From positions 165,790 through 229,789 of the forward strand of contig FJOG01000003.1 in assembly GCA_900073065.1 (NCBI GenBank): a DNA stretch of 64,000 bases, given 5' to 3'. A model generated the notes under the pieces. It saw only the letters and a list, made by a program, of their open reading frames with translations, was not told the origin of the DNA and made no database searches. Positions 11,943 to 23,084 of this stretch are shown piece by piece (position 1 is the stretch's first letter; each line of letters starts with the position of its first letter). A program made the position numbers and the translations under genes. The DNA is from Phialocephala subalpina (Eukaryota > Ascomycota > Leotiomycetes > Helotiales > Mollisiaceae).

Positions 11943-13264
11943 TTTGAATGTTGACGGAGGGGTTGGACTCGGTTGAGGATGTGAGAGAAGGGAAAGAAGT
12001 TGACCAAGAGACAGGCCACCTTGGACGATAAAGAAAAACAAGGCGATTAGGGAAAAAGCAGACCAGCAGCAAATGGATTAGTAGCCTCATCTTGGGCTTC
12101 TGCTGTTGCTGAAGCCATGCGGTGTAACTTGCAGGGGACGTGCCATCATCCGCTGCTGCTGCTGCTGCTTGGGGAAGCGTCCAGTGATTCATGTTGTTTG
12201 CATTGTGTGGTGCCTTTTGCAGCTGCCCCGGAAGGTGGACTACTTCTGGTTGGGGGTATGCACCGTCTCTGCCATACTTGAGGTCCAACTAGGGTATAAC
12301 CCACCGATGTGTCACCTCTTCACAGTTATTTGCCGGAGGCAGTAATAGAAGCGTCGAATCAGAGATATTTCGCGAAGAGTAAGGAGTCTCAGGCTGGGCT
12401 GCTTAACATTCGTCTGAATATCATGATACTTTGCGACAAGGCTGAGAGTTGATATCCGATGATCGATTCGGCGTTTAGACTGGAGAGAAGAGACTCACCG
12501 CAGGCGTGAAGGAGTCCTAACTGCCTGGTCACTTTCATCCGCGGCTCAATCTCCTGATGCCCACCATCTTCAGCGTCCGCCTCTGCTCACGTCCCGGTTT
12601 GGACTTGGGGGGCGGACCCGGAATTAAGAGCGAAGTCCGCAGATATGCAACATGGCAGATTGGCGCAAATAGCAGAATGCAGGTTTGTCGTGAATGAGTT
12701 TGTTGGAAAGAAGGCTTGGGAGTGCACATGTCCTACGTGGCAGTTCTTAGCCTCGTGGCGGATGCAGTCTAGTTCGAATGACTAACCTTGAGTTGTAATA
12801 CCACACAGGTTCGAGCCCAATCGTTTGCCTAAGGTTAAGATAACGCTACAGTATCAGCCGTTCTACCAAAAGTATGCTCCCTGCTACTTTTACATTTACA
12901 CCTGTCATTTGGTATGTAGCCGCTCGGTCGAGATGATTGCCTTATCGCACCCAAGCATTGTTTATAATCGCCGGATGAACCAGTGATTTTAGTGACCTGG
13001 CGCCGCTTCAGGTGATTTCTCAACTAGTCCACCATCTCCGGCTGTTGGCGCATGCGATTATCCCGGTTTTCCTGGTTCTAGCCCGCTCTGACGACGCATT
13101 GATTTGTGTCCTCTCACATGTCCGTCCCTTTGTGATGTACTCTATCGTAAATTATCTCTACGGTTGTTCAAACGTTCCCCAAAATACTCATCAGCTACCC
13201 ATATTATCATCAGAAGAAAATAGAACCAGCACTTGACGGATAGGACCTATCGTCGTCGAGCATC
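11943..13264. other. Divergent intergenic region between the dynamin-like and SET genes
   Basis: This is the presumed promoter region of both neighbours. It contains a run of six GCT/CTG trinucleotides at about 12152-12170. Short frames on both strands lack family features or splice partners. No tRNA could be folded by eye. Confidence 0.55.
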
Positions 13265-15613
13265 ATGAACACCCACGACGTCTCAGACGCTCCACAGTTC
13301 ACGCAGCTCCTGCTCAAGCAGAAACAGAATCTTCGAGATGCTCAATCTCGCAAAGGCCAGCAGCTTAAGGGAAGAAAGTCCCGGGAAGAAATTATACTAC
13401 AGTTCAGGTTTCGACTTATGATGAAGCAGGGCAGAGCTGACTGCAAATTCAATCTGTGATCATCATTTATTCCCCCGCCCTACATTCCATGCCTCAGTCC
13501 GTTCTGTGACCTGAGGAAAGTCACGATCAAAGATCTTGTTCTTGAAACTCATCATAGAGGCACCTACCTTCTACTGAGGTCAATTACCCCGCCAGACAGA
13601 ATGACTGCCATTATGGCTATTGTGGAAGACGAGAACAGGGATGTTCTCATGCTGCAGCTATACTATCAAGAGGAGGAGAACGAGCGCGCCGCGGAAGAGG
13701 TTCTCGAAGAGGGAACGGTTCTGATTGTAAAAGAACCATACTTAAAGTTGATGTCCGATGGAGATCATGGGATTCGTATTGATCACCTCTCCGACGTCAT
13801 ATATTTTCCGATGTATGATGAGAGAGTCCCAAAATGTTGGCAGCTAAGACTTGCAGAGTGTAACGTCACTGCTAGCGCTTGGAAGGCAAAGGGAAACGAT
13901 TACTTCAACGAGTCCAAGTACCACGCTGCCATTGGATAGTAAGTCTCCAGTGCAATTTTCCACATGTATGAAAACTCAGCATCGCGACAGTTACACCAAA
14001 GCCCTCGATTGCTCTCCAACAGTAGAAGAGGCTCATACCCTCAGACTCAATCGCTCCCTTGCCTTTCTCAAGACAAAGCAGTTCGATGCTGCTCTCTCCG
14101 ATCTCGAATCTGCGTCAACCAATTTAAAGCCAACCGAGAAAGCCCTATTCCGCAAAACCCAAGCACTTTACAATCTCCAAAGATATCGAGAATGCTGCGA
14201 AGTTCTCAAAATTCTCCGTATGGAATATCCGAGTAATATAGCGGCCAAACGCGAACTTACTCGAGCGGTCAACCGACTTGCGGAGCAAGAGAAAGGAGGG
14301 TACCTTTTTAAGCAATTGTACTTGGAGGCCACCAAGCTACGCCCACCACACCTGGATCACTCTACATATGTTGGTCCAGTGTCTCTCAGAGCATCAGGAT
14401 CCCGTGGGCGCGGCCTATTCACAACAGAAGCAGTCAAGGCCGGCGATCTTCTTTTATGTGAGAAGGCATTTGTGCATGCCTTCGTCGACACTAGAAAGGC
14501 AGACAATCAGGATGTCGCCCTCCTGATCAACGCGGAAACTAACTCCATAACCATGGGCTCGCAGGCAGAACTCATCAGAATGATTGTACAGAAGCTTTAC
14601 CTGAACCCCTCTTTGGCCGCAGTCATTACTGATCTCCACCACGGCTCGTACAAGCCTGTCGGTGTTTCTAATGTCGACGGTACGCCAGTGGTTGACACGT
14701 AAGAGACCAATCATCTTCAAGCTAATGCCAAGCCCTAACCAAATATTCCAGATTCCTTATCGAGCGTATAATATCCCTGAATTGCTTCGGTTGTCCCCTC
14801 TCATCTCGCGAATCTCACCTGCATGTTGTGGAAGATGAGATGAGCCAAAGGATGAAGGAAGAACAATTCCACTCTTGTGGCATCTGGCCCATGGCATCGT
14901 ACATCAACCACTGTTGTTACAGTAATGCCCGACGCGCTTTCATCGGTGATATGATGGTGGTCCGCGCTACGCGGGACCTCGCACCTGACACTGAGATCAC
15001 TTTCTGGTATCAGATACCCGTCGCGAATGGTTATGACAAGCGCCAGAAGAAGTTTCAGCACTGGGGCTTTAAGTGCGACTGCACTATGTGCCAGGACGAT
15101 CAGACCACGAAGAAGAGTGTCTTGGCAAAAAGACAGGGCTTGAGAGCTGACGCTCTGAAATATTTTCAGTCCGGCAAGAGAACGGATGTAGCCAAGATCG
15201 AGATCATCCTCGCTACGATGGCGGATACATATACTCAACCTGCTTTTGAAGTGCCTCATCTAAGTATTTGGGATCTCCAGCTGGCTCTTACACAGATGTA
15301 TATGCAGCAAAAGCAGCCAGTCAAGGTCATCGACTCGGCATTGAGAGTTCTGGCATCTCTTGGTTATGTCATTGACGGCGGGAATTTGCCGCGCGCCTCA
15401 GGCACGCCGATGGTGGTCAAGCAATGGGGATTGATGATGGACCGTCTCATCGAGCGTTGGGTGCTTCTTTCCGGTGCCTATCGTTTAGTGGCACCTGATC
15501 TCGAGGCACAAGCAGAGGAGTATGCTAGAATCTCGTACAGGATCTGCATTGGTGAAGATGAGGCTTTTGATGAGACATATGGGAAGCTTTCCGACCTGAA
15601 CGCAAGGCCCTAA
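13265..15613 (+). CDS. TPR-SET domain protein (SMYD-like protein methyltransferase) with an in-frame stop codon
   Basis: The gene encodes a fungal TPR-plus-SET protein, a likely protein-lysine methyltransferase. Exons are 13265-13938, 13991-14698 and 14752-15613, with GTAAGT/GTAAGA donors. The N-terminal part has the family blocks FIPPPYIPC, LETHHRGTYLLLRSITPP and MTAIMAIVEDEN. TPR repeats begin near KAKGNDYFNESKYHAAIGYY. The SET domain starts at RGRGLFTTEAVKAGDLLLCE and contains SYINHCCYSNARR (the NHxCxxN cofactor motif) and DTEITFWYQ, followed by a post-SET cysteine cluster CDCTMC. The oddity is TGA at 13457-13459, codon 65, in frame between two conserved blocks. It would be avoided only if 13408-13497 (GT to AG, 90 nt, weak GTTTCG donor) is spliced out, which also removes the FIPPPYIPC block. 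So either this is a nonsense allele or an unusual exon skip. Downstream frames are otherwise intact. Confidence 0.85.
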
Positions 15614-18487
15614 TGTCGACCCTAAATAGGTCACGATAGTTGTATTGGTTTACCAATACCATGAAGCACAAGAGAGGCTACTGTCCCTACGGTAGATTTG
15701 CGCGATATTGGTCTACAGGTCAATTGAAGTCCTCCATTGAGACATTCGTAACTACACTGACTGCCTAAAAAGTCCGTTCTTCCTATCACTGTGCTTGGTT
15801 GAGGAAGGTCTGCGAGATGGCCTTAGCTATTTTCATTCGGTGATTCTTCTCTAACGTAGTCCAAATTCAGGGATAGGCCTGCATGTGCATTCACCTTTCC
15901 CTGCAATGTGACGTCTGCAGTCGGCCTCTTGCGATATGCAACGAGATTGCTCATCCTTCCATTTCTTGCCAGAGAATGCAGCCTTGGTTGAGCCTTAGAA
16001 TCGTGGTGGGTGGGGTCGCTCGTTCTCTTGTCGTGCCACGAATTTCATTTAAGTCCGTTCTTGTCTTTGGATTTGTGCATCTACTCTATCCTGTTCCGCG
16101 GCTGAACTTCCGGCAGGAGAGCCTTGCTCGATAATCACGCCCATTATTTGATTGAATAATTATATCACTAGTATTGGCTCCTGTTTGAATAGTTGGTCAT
16201 CCCCCAGCGCCTTCTTTACCACAAGCTACAACTTTCATCCAACAGAAACCGCCCAACGTGTCAGACAACGTTTGCATCCTGCAGGAGCGAAACGTCAGTG
16301 GATGGAACTGGCATTTTGAAGGTGCGAGGCCTTCTGGCCAGGTTTGCGATGTGCAACGAAAAGAAGACTTGTATTCTCTCTTGATTTATAATGGGCTTAC
16401 AGCGTTTCTAATGGCTAGGCGGGAAGAGGTATTCCGGTGTTTCTGTTTTCAGCCTAATATCATATATCAATACTTGTAATAGCATCCTTTTTTCTGGGTA
16501 TAATTCCGAATTAAATGAAATGCCGATATGCAACGCCATGCCGAGCTGCTCGGTAGTTTAAGTTCTTCCACTACTAGCCTGACCTGGCTACGGTACGGAA
16601 CTCTCCCTTGGCCACAAACTTTTCATGACTTGATGATGCAATGCAATCCCCCTTGCTGGGAAGTAGGGACAAAGATGCAAATTTTGTTGACGAGTATCAT
16701 CAGTAATTCGGTGCGTAATTCTTCGGACATAACCTGTCTACTCTTAAATGTTGAGCAGGCCATTCCTTACTTCAGCACTTTCTATACTAACAGCCTATTC
16801 ATACTTTAATCTGCAGTCATGCCAACTGTTTGGTCTCAAACGCTTATGCTCCAGTTGTTGGGAACAGAAACCGGAGTCTGTCGATTCAGCAGACGGCGAC
16901 GGCTGTGATAATACTCGATAAATCCTTGACGCATCCCAAGCAATCATGCTGCAGCTCTTGGTGTGGGAATGTCCTGCGTAGCAGGGCAGGGGACCTTCAT
17001 AGTTCTAGCTACTCTCTGAATATCGTGAAAGAACTAGCCTCACCGGCGCTCATGTCAAACTGCTCTCTCCACTCAAATCATATCCATCTCACCTACCAAA
17101 CGGCTTCAACCCTCAAAATCCGCGTTTGCACCGAACTTCAATCATATCCGCCGCCTTCACTATCAACTTTTCTCTTCTCAGTCTGTGTCTCTCCGGTTCG
17201 CGATCCTCCGAGGCGATGGATTTGCTGCCAGTTTGCACGTGAGATTACCCTCACATCTGTTCTATGAAGTAGAAGGTGTAAAGATGTCCTTACTTCGTGT
17301 TATCATCGAGGTTGACCTGAAACAGGGAGACTTGAGAATGGGCGAAGATGTTAGGGGAAGAAGTGGTCGGAAGTTGGTGATTGGGTTGGAGATGAAGGAG
17401 AGAAGGAAGTACCCTTGAAGGGTCGATTATTATGGCTATACTGTTGTGAGGCTGGAATCCCCTCTTTCGGGCACTTAAATGAGAAGTCTGGCCACTTTAA
17501 AAATCGAATTCTACTCGCGCATACTACTTTGAGTACGTATTTAAACCACGCATTTCTACGTAATAGCTAAATAATAAAATAATTAATTCTTTAAGCCCTC
17601 AGCTTGCGATTATAATTCTCTTCTTATAAATTAAATGGCATAGTTTTATTGTATTATCAATTACGACTTACGCGCGAGAGAATTTTGCTAAGTTATTTTA
17701 TGCGGGGCTTAAGAGCGGCGAATGCGCACTTTGGTAGGGTATTGCGTGGGTGCCTTACAGTTTTTGGAGGTAAAGTTAATGCCTTAATAAAGTGTAACCA
17801 TAAAAATCGTAAGCCCCTCGAATTCAGAACGAAGTAGGGGAAATAATGAAAAAGCTTTTAGGATGCATATTGTCGTTTTCCAAACGTGGAGCTGGGGCTG
17901 GGAATCGAGGAGCAGTGCTGCTTGCTGTACGAAGTAGAGGGGGAAATCACGGCTCAGCACAGCGCACGGATCACCACTTCTTGGTTCCAACCACGTTGGA
18001 AAACTTAGGGCTCGGCCTCTTGATGCATACTTGATTGGCTAGGTTGAAAAACTGTTCCGGAATTTCAGCCGATTCCGGACTTCGCTTGCCCAAGAACCCC
18101 CCTACAGTTTCACAAATCGGCATTGCCCGAGCCCGGAAGTTTTCGTGAGGCTACAAGCCGAGTAATTTTCTTCCCAGCCAAATGGGGCGTACCATCCCTG
18201 ATCGATCGCAAATTTTCGAGGATCGAGTCAGCAGATCACAGTCCAGGACAGCGTGATGCGAACCCGTACTTTTCTTTTCTGCCAATAAAGTACTCAACGC
18301 TGCGATGGACCGATGGCGAAGACCGCATCGAGGGTTCCTGAGAAATCACTTCCATCGTGCTTCCCTCTCCTCAAACCCCTTGGGCTGATGCGGAGCCCGA
18401 GCTTGAAAAATTACGGCTTAGCAGCTCCCTTATGCTACCCAAGCAAAAACAAAAAGACATCGAAAAGTCTGGGACCGATTGTACAAC
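15614..18487. other. Gene-poor stretch with weak RIP-like traces
   Basis: I find no frame that fits a protein family, and no run of splice-consistent exons, in these 2.9 kb. About 17500-17850 is mildly AT-shifted with TAATTA-type runs and looks like an old repeat fragment. The right end runs into an assembly gap. Confidence 0.5.
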
Positions 18488-19132
18488 NNNNNNNNNNNNN
18501 NNNNNNNNNNNNNNNNNNNNNNNNNNNNNNNNNNNNNNNNNNNNNNNNNNNNNNNNNNNNNNNNNNNNNNNNNNNNNNNNNNNNNNNNNNNNNNNNNNNN
18601 NNNNNNNNNNNNNNNNNNNNNNNNNNNNNNNNNNNNNNNNNNNNNNNNNNNNNNNNNNNNNNNNNNNNNNNNNNNNNNNNNNNNNNNNNNNNNNNNNNNN
18701 NNNNNNNNNNNNNNNNNNNNNNNNNNNNNNNNNNNNNNNNNNNNNNNNNNNNNNNNNNNNNNNNNNNNNNNNNNNNNNNNNNNNNNNNNNNNNNNNNNNN
18801 NNNNNNNNNNNNNNNNNNNNNNNNNNNNNNNNNNNNNNNNNNNNNNNNNNNNNNNNNNNNNNNNNNNNNNNNNNNNNNNNNNNNNNNNNNNNNNNNNNNN
18901 NNNNNNNNNNNNNNNNNNNNNNNNNNNNNNNNNNNNNNNNNNNNNNNNNNNNNNNNNNNNNNNNNNNNNNNNNNNNNNNNNNNNNNNNNNNNNNNNNNNN
19001 NNNNNNNNNNNNNNNNNNNNNNNNNNNNNNNNNNNNNNNNNNNNNNNNNNNNNNNNNNNNNNNNNNNNNNNNNNNNNNNNNNNNNNNNNNNNNNNNNNNN
19101 NNNNNNNNNNNNNNNNNNNNNNNNNNNNNNNN
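18488..19132. other. Assembly gap (N run)
   Basis: These are 645 unknown bases directly before a tandem-repeat region, so the gap probably hides further repeat copies. Confidence 0.99.
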
Positions 19133-19320
19133 GAAAACCACCTCCTCCCCACTCCCACTCTTGCGGTTGATATATCTGGCGCTCAAACCGGTCATCTGCC
19201 ATTCAGATCATAAATTGTATACCCCCAAGTCTGCCCTGTGTTTTTTGACGTTCTAGAATTGGGCAGTGTCCGCAAGGCTCCTCCTGCTTCGTGGCAACGG
19301 GCAAGACATATTCTTCTCCC

Positions 19321-20037
19321 CAGCCAATAAGCTATGTGCTACAAAGTCGACCCCGTGGTTTTCGATGCAAGAGTGAGCGTGGGGGTTGGAAAGTGAGGGG
19401 CATATGCTAAGCCGTAAATTATTCTTAGCCAATAATATGTAAGGCTCCAGCTTTTTGACGCCGACTAACGGGGCTGAGCATCTGCACGGGGGACTGCTAA
19501 GCCTAGCGAGCGGTGATTATTCTGCCTAGCCAATAAGCTATATGCTACAAAGTCGACCCCGTGGTTTTCGGTGTGAAAGAGTGGAAGTGTACAACGCACC
19601 GCGAGGTAATATGCTAAGCCGTGAATTATGCTTAGCCAATAATATGTAACGAGCCGGGCTTCACGGGTCTGTGCGCTCAGGGTGTTTTCGAAGAAAATAG
19701 CGAATAAAATCTTGAATTATAAAGGTATTAATAGACATATATACAATTTATCTAAAATGAAACGTAAAACCGAGATATTAAATGATATTAATTAGTGGTG
19801 GTTGTAAACTTTAGAAGTGATAGTCGTGACTTTTGAAGTTCATAGGCAAAAAAGGGACTCGCTAAAGCCGAAAAAATGCCCTGTGGAGCACAGACCCGTG
19901 AATCCCGGCTCGTAAGGCTCCTGCTTTTTGACGCCGACTAACGGGGCTGAGCATTTGCACGGGGGACTGCCAAGCCTGGTGAGCGGTGATTATTCTACCT
20001 AGCCGGTAAGCTATGTGCTACAAAGTCGACCCCGGAC
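19321..20037. repeat. Tandem repeat, 206-207 bp unit, with an insertion in one unit
   Basis: The block beginning AGCCAATAAGCTATGTGCTA and ending in AAAGTCGACCCCG occurs at about 19322, 19528 and, slightly changed, 20001. The first spacing is 206 bp. The second is 473 bp, which becomes 207 bp when the inserted element at 19650-19912 and its 3-bp duplication are removed. Other blocks repeat in register: GCTAAGCCGT..ATTATNCTTAGCC (19408 and 19614) and GACGCCGACTAACGGGGCTG (19458 and 19932). Copies are well over 85 percent alike by eye. No coding potential is seen. The upstream flank at about 19273-19320 looks like a more diverged partial unit. Confidence 0.85.
19650..19912. mobile_element. Short non-autonomous inverted-repeat element (MITE), TAA target-site duplication
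   Basis: The left end CGAGCCGGGCTTCACGGGTC and the reverse complement of the right end, CGAGCCGGGATTCACGGGTC, agree over 25 bases with one mismatch; weaker pairing continues inward (CTCAGGGTGTTTT against CACAGGGCATTTT). The element is 263 bp with no open frame. It is flanked by TAA at 19647-19649 and 19913-19915. The neighbouring repeat unit keeps the empty site (AATATGTAAGGCTCC at about 19434-19448), so insertion duplicated TAA. A 3-bp T-A-rich duplication is typical of PIF/Harbinger-type elements; a 2-bp TA duplication (Tc1/mariner) is possible if the ends are read one base differently. An autonomous partner is not in the window. Confidence 0.85.
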
Positions 20038-20217
20038 CGGCGTGCTACTGTGTCCTCCCAGGGCTTAATCAGTTATGCTAGCCGAATCCAGGTTGCCCTT
20101 AGTGCAAATCGCAGCCTCGTACTTGGCCGGGTTTTACGTGAGGCCGGGCAGGCTGCTTTAAGATGGGAAAACGAGGAAATATTTCGATTAAATAGAGTAA
20201 TTTAACATTCAAAAGAG

Positions 20218-22004
20218 CTACTCCCTTCCTTGCATTTCTAGATCATCTGCTTCCGGGAGTCGCACCCTCCGCTGTTTCCAAAGAAACCAGAATGCTATGG
20301 CGGCACCAGAGAAGATAGTCGTGAAGACTATGTAGATCCAGAAATTGGACGCCACTGTCAGCATGTTTCCATCTTGAGAGTAAACGAAGAAATTAGATCC
20401 AAATAGTGACTATTGCGGGCCTCAGCTTTAAAACATATTGAGTGGGAGCCTGATATTACCGCGAGAAATGTAGCGGGAAGAAAGATAGCAGATATCAAGG
20501 AAATTATCATCATCGACTTGGTGTCTTGTGTTGTTTGTTCAGTGAGCTTTTTCATCAGCTTGTTTTCGTTGACCCCCTGCTCGGTCAGTTTCTGCATCTC
20601 AACGTTCATCTGCTTGCTTGCTTCTGTAGCTCGGATTTCGAGAATATTTAGTACCTGCTCAAGTTTAGTTAGAAGAATACAAGATTGTCGTGCCTTTCAA
20701 CTCACCAATTGGCTAATCCCAGTAGATCGCGAAATCAGTGTTTGGATCCTATCCAAGCTTGTCTGTTGGTCGTATAAGAATTTGTTCAGCTTAGTCTGAA
20801 CGCTATTAATGCCACCAGGGATGGCTATCGATGGATCTCTCTGGATTATTTCCATCGAGTCCTTCATTCGCTGACAAAGCCGAAGGTTAAGACCGAGTAT
20901 CTGGCGTAATCGTTGCAGTTTGTCCGTCAAAATTTGCAACTTCCGAATATCTGAGTAATTCGCCTCCACATCACCTTCGAATTGCGGCCCCATGATGTTG
21001 GCATAGAAGCCTCTATCAACCTGATCTAGTCAATCGCTGTACATTAGAGAACAGATAGCTATGCACTTACTAGCATGGAGAACTCTTCCTCCAAGTATAC
21101 CAGATAGTCTCGCCAATCTTCGGATAGGCTGAGCAAAATCATTGAATGCAATAGGAATTGATTCGATGGTGCGGTATCGTCGCAGTGTTGGAACGTCCGC
21201 CTCAACCGGTCTTGAAGTTGCTCGGATGCTTGCAAAAAGACCCAGCTGCACTTCTGGGTGAGCGAGGAATAGTGTTGATAGACGCCGACTTCTCTGATAG
21301 AGAAGGGATCTTTTGGCGTTGTCCGACCGTGCCGGGCGACGTATTTAACATTATATCCAATACCTGCCGGATCAGATCAGCATACACCAGCGATGAGAAT
21401 AGTGGCGTACTGTAACTAGAGTCCTTGTTATTCACCGTAAGGCTACCCCATATCGCTTGATCAGAGTGATTGAAGAAGAAACCATTGAAACCTTCTTCAA
21501 CTGGCCTAACCTTCTCGCAAAATACGTGTACTATGTCAAGGAAACTTGGATCGACTCTGAGGCGGGTGAATAACTTTCGAAAATGCTCTTCGCATATTTC
21601 AAGACGACTCCATGTATAGCTCTGGTCAAGAAAACTATAAGACATTTAGCTAAAGTTACTTAGGATAGATAATTAGGGCCTACAATAATAATGAGTCTTG
21701 TGGCTGCCTGAAAGCTGCCCTCAGCTTGTCAATCGTTTTTATTTGGACGAACTGGACCTCTCGCAAACCATCTGCTCCAATCTCAACAACCTTGCAAGCA
21801 TACTGAATAAGATAAGATACCTTGATTCGGAGCACCAAGCTCCAAATACCTGAATTTTGAAGCACTTTTGTCTACAAAGAGCTCTTTCGCAAGCCAGCTG
21901 ATACGCCCGGCAATCCGAGCGTCATCAACGTCGAGCGACGAGAGGTGAAGGTTTTGCGGATAGATCTCCCATCCATCAAATTCATCAACATCATGATGAG
22001 ACAT
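20218..22004 (-). CDS. CorA-like fungal membrane protein with two C-terminal helices
   Basis: The predicted 496-residue protein belongs to the fungal CorA-like (Mg2+ transporter-related) family, with a soluble N-terminal half and two transmembrane helices at the end. Exons (minus): 22004-21821, 21771-21684, 21634-21411, 21363-21071, 21020-20706, 20654-20460 and 20409-20218; all six introns are 47-51 nt, GT-AG and in phase. Family blocks: LVDDARIAGRIS-like start region, RLEICEEHFRKL, YNVKYVARHGR..DPFSIREVGVYQ, CSWVFLQASEQLQ and the pair SEDWRDYLVYLEEEF. A coiled region ends in LMKKLTEQTTQDTKSMMIIS, then helix 1 (LISAIFLPATFLA), the loop SLFGSNFF where CorA has GMN-type residues, and helix 2. 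The third intron donor could instead be near 21444. The GMN motif is not conserved, as usual in this family, so ion transport is uncertain. It is divergent from the SNF2 gene. Confidence 0.85.
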
Positions 22005-23084
22005 CCTGGAGTGGCAAAGATAGGATCTGTACAGAGTTTGACCACCTTATAAACGAGAGATACTAGGATGGAGCACGATGGGGTTGGCAGTGATGGGGCG
22101 CAGATGCGAGGCCGCAGCAGGGATCTGCCTCGCGAATCCATAGCCATTGCACGTGACAGACCTCAAAAGTCACAGGAGAAACTTCGTGTTGCAATCAATA
22201 AAGCTCCCTATCTACTGTGCTCCATTTTTGTCTCAGAAAGTAACCACTATCTCAATTTTGTGCCTCTTCCTCCCTACTGCAAGTCTCATGTCATCTGTGG
22301 CTCTAAGGAGCTGCGAGCGCTTTTCTGAACTTTCTCTGGAGATCTACAAGCTCGTCCTGAAAGCGAAAGCCATCAACTTAGCCATTATCACTCAGTTTAT
22401 TGGTTAAACAGCATACCCGGATCATCTCCCGTGGAATTTGTACCTTCCATTTCTCTCCTTCGTCCGGAGGCTGTTTTCTTGCGTCAACCATGTTCAAATT
22501 TCTTCCTGTTTCAGCACGCTTACAATAATCTCGAATTGTCCCTCCCCAAACAGGTCTTTGAGATATGATTTTAGGATATCATGGTCTACAGTGTATCGGC
22601 CTTCGATTATCTGGACAATCATTTTGATTTGGTGTTGTGAGCAATTGATCTTGAGGTGTGTGGCTTTGGCTATGTGGGCGCAGAGTACAGTTCGGGCAAA
22701 AAAAAAAAGGACTCGCGGAGGCCGAGACTGACCTCGAATGAGTTGCTCAGTCGTGGGAAAATGGATATCAGGAGAAAGATCATGCTCTTGGAGTGGCTAT
22801 TAGCAAGGACCGAGGTGGACCGTGGAGGCTGTGCTAGTCGGTGACTCGGGGCCTTCAGCCTCAGGCGGACACGTTTCCCAAACTCGTTGGTGCATAACTC
22901 AGCCTCCTGCAGCCTCTGCTTTCAAGGACACACCAAATTCGCCGAGCTCTTTCTAATGCCGGTAGAGCCAACTCTCTGAGAATAATTAGCCATTATTGCC
23001 ATTGAGGTCAATAATACTAGTATTATTCAATTGTTCTTACCCTTTGAGCGTCACGGCTTCATCATCAAAACAAATTCTCGTCAC
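22005..23084. other. Divergent intergenic region between CorA-like and SNF2 genes
   Basis: This is the presumed promoter DNA of both genes. It holds a homopolymer run of A at about 22700-22710. Short frames lack any family feature. Confidence 0.5.

Noticed and set aside
12755..12825. Possible tRNA (a GGTTCGAGCCC stretch)
   Set aside because: The required T-stem, anticodon arm and acceptor pairing could not be formed.
13408..13497. Treating this 90-nt GT-AG segment as the normal first intron of the SET gene
   Set aside because: The donor GTTTCG is poor and the segment encodes a block that I recall as conserved in the family; kept only as an alternative to a nonsense codon.
18313..19256. Long frames on both strands around 18.3-19.3 kb
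   Set aside because: They are open only because they cross the N gap; the real flanking codons show no protein pattern.
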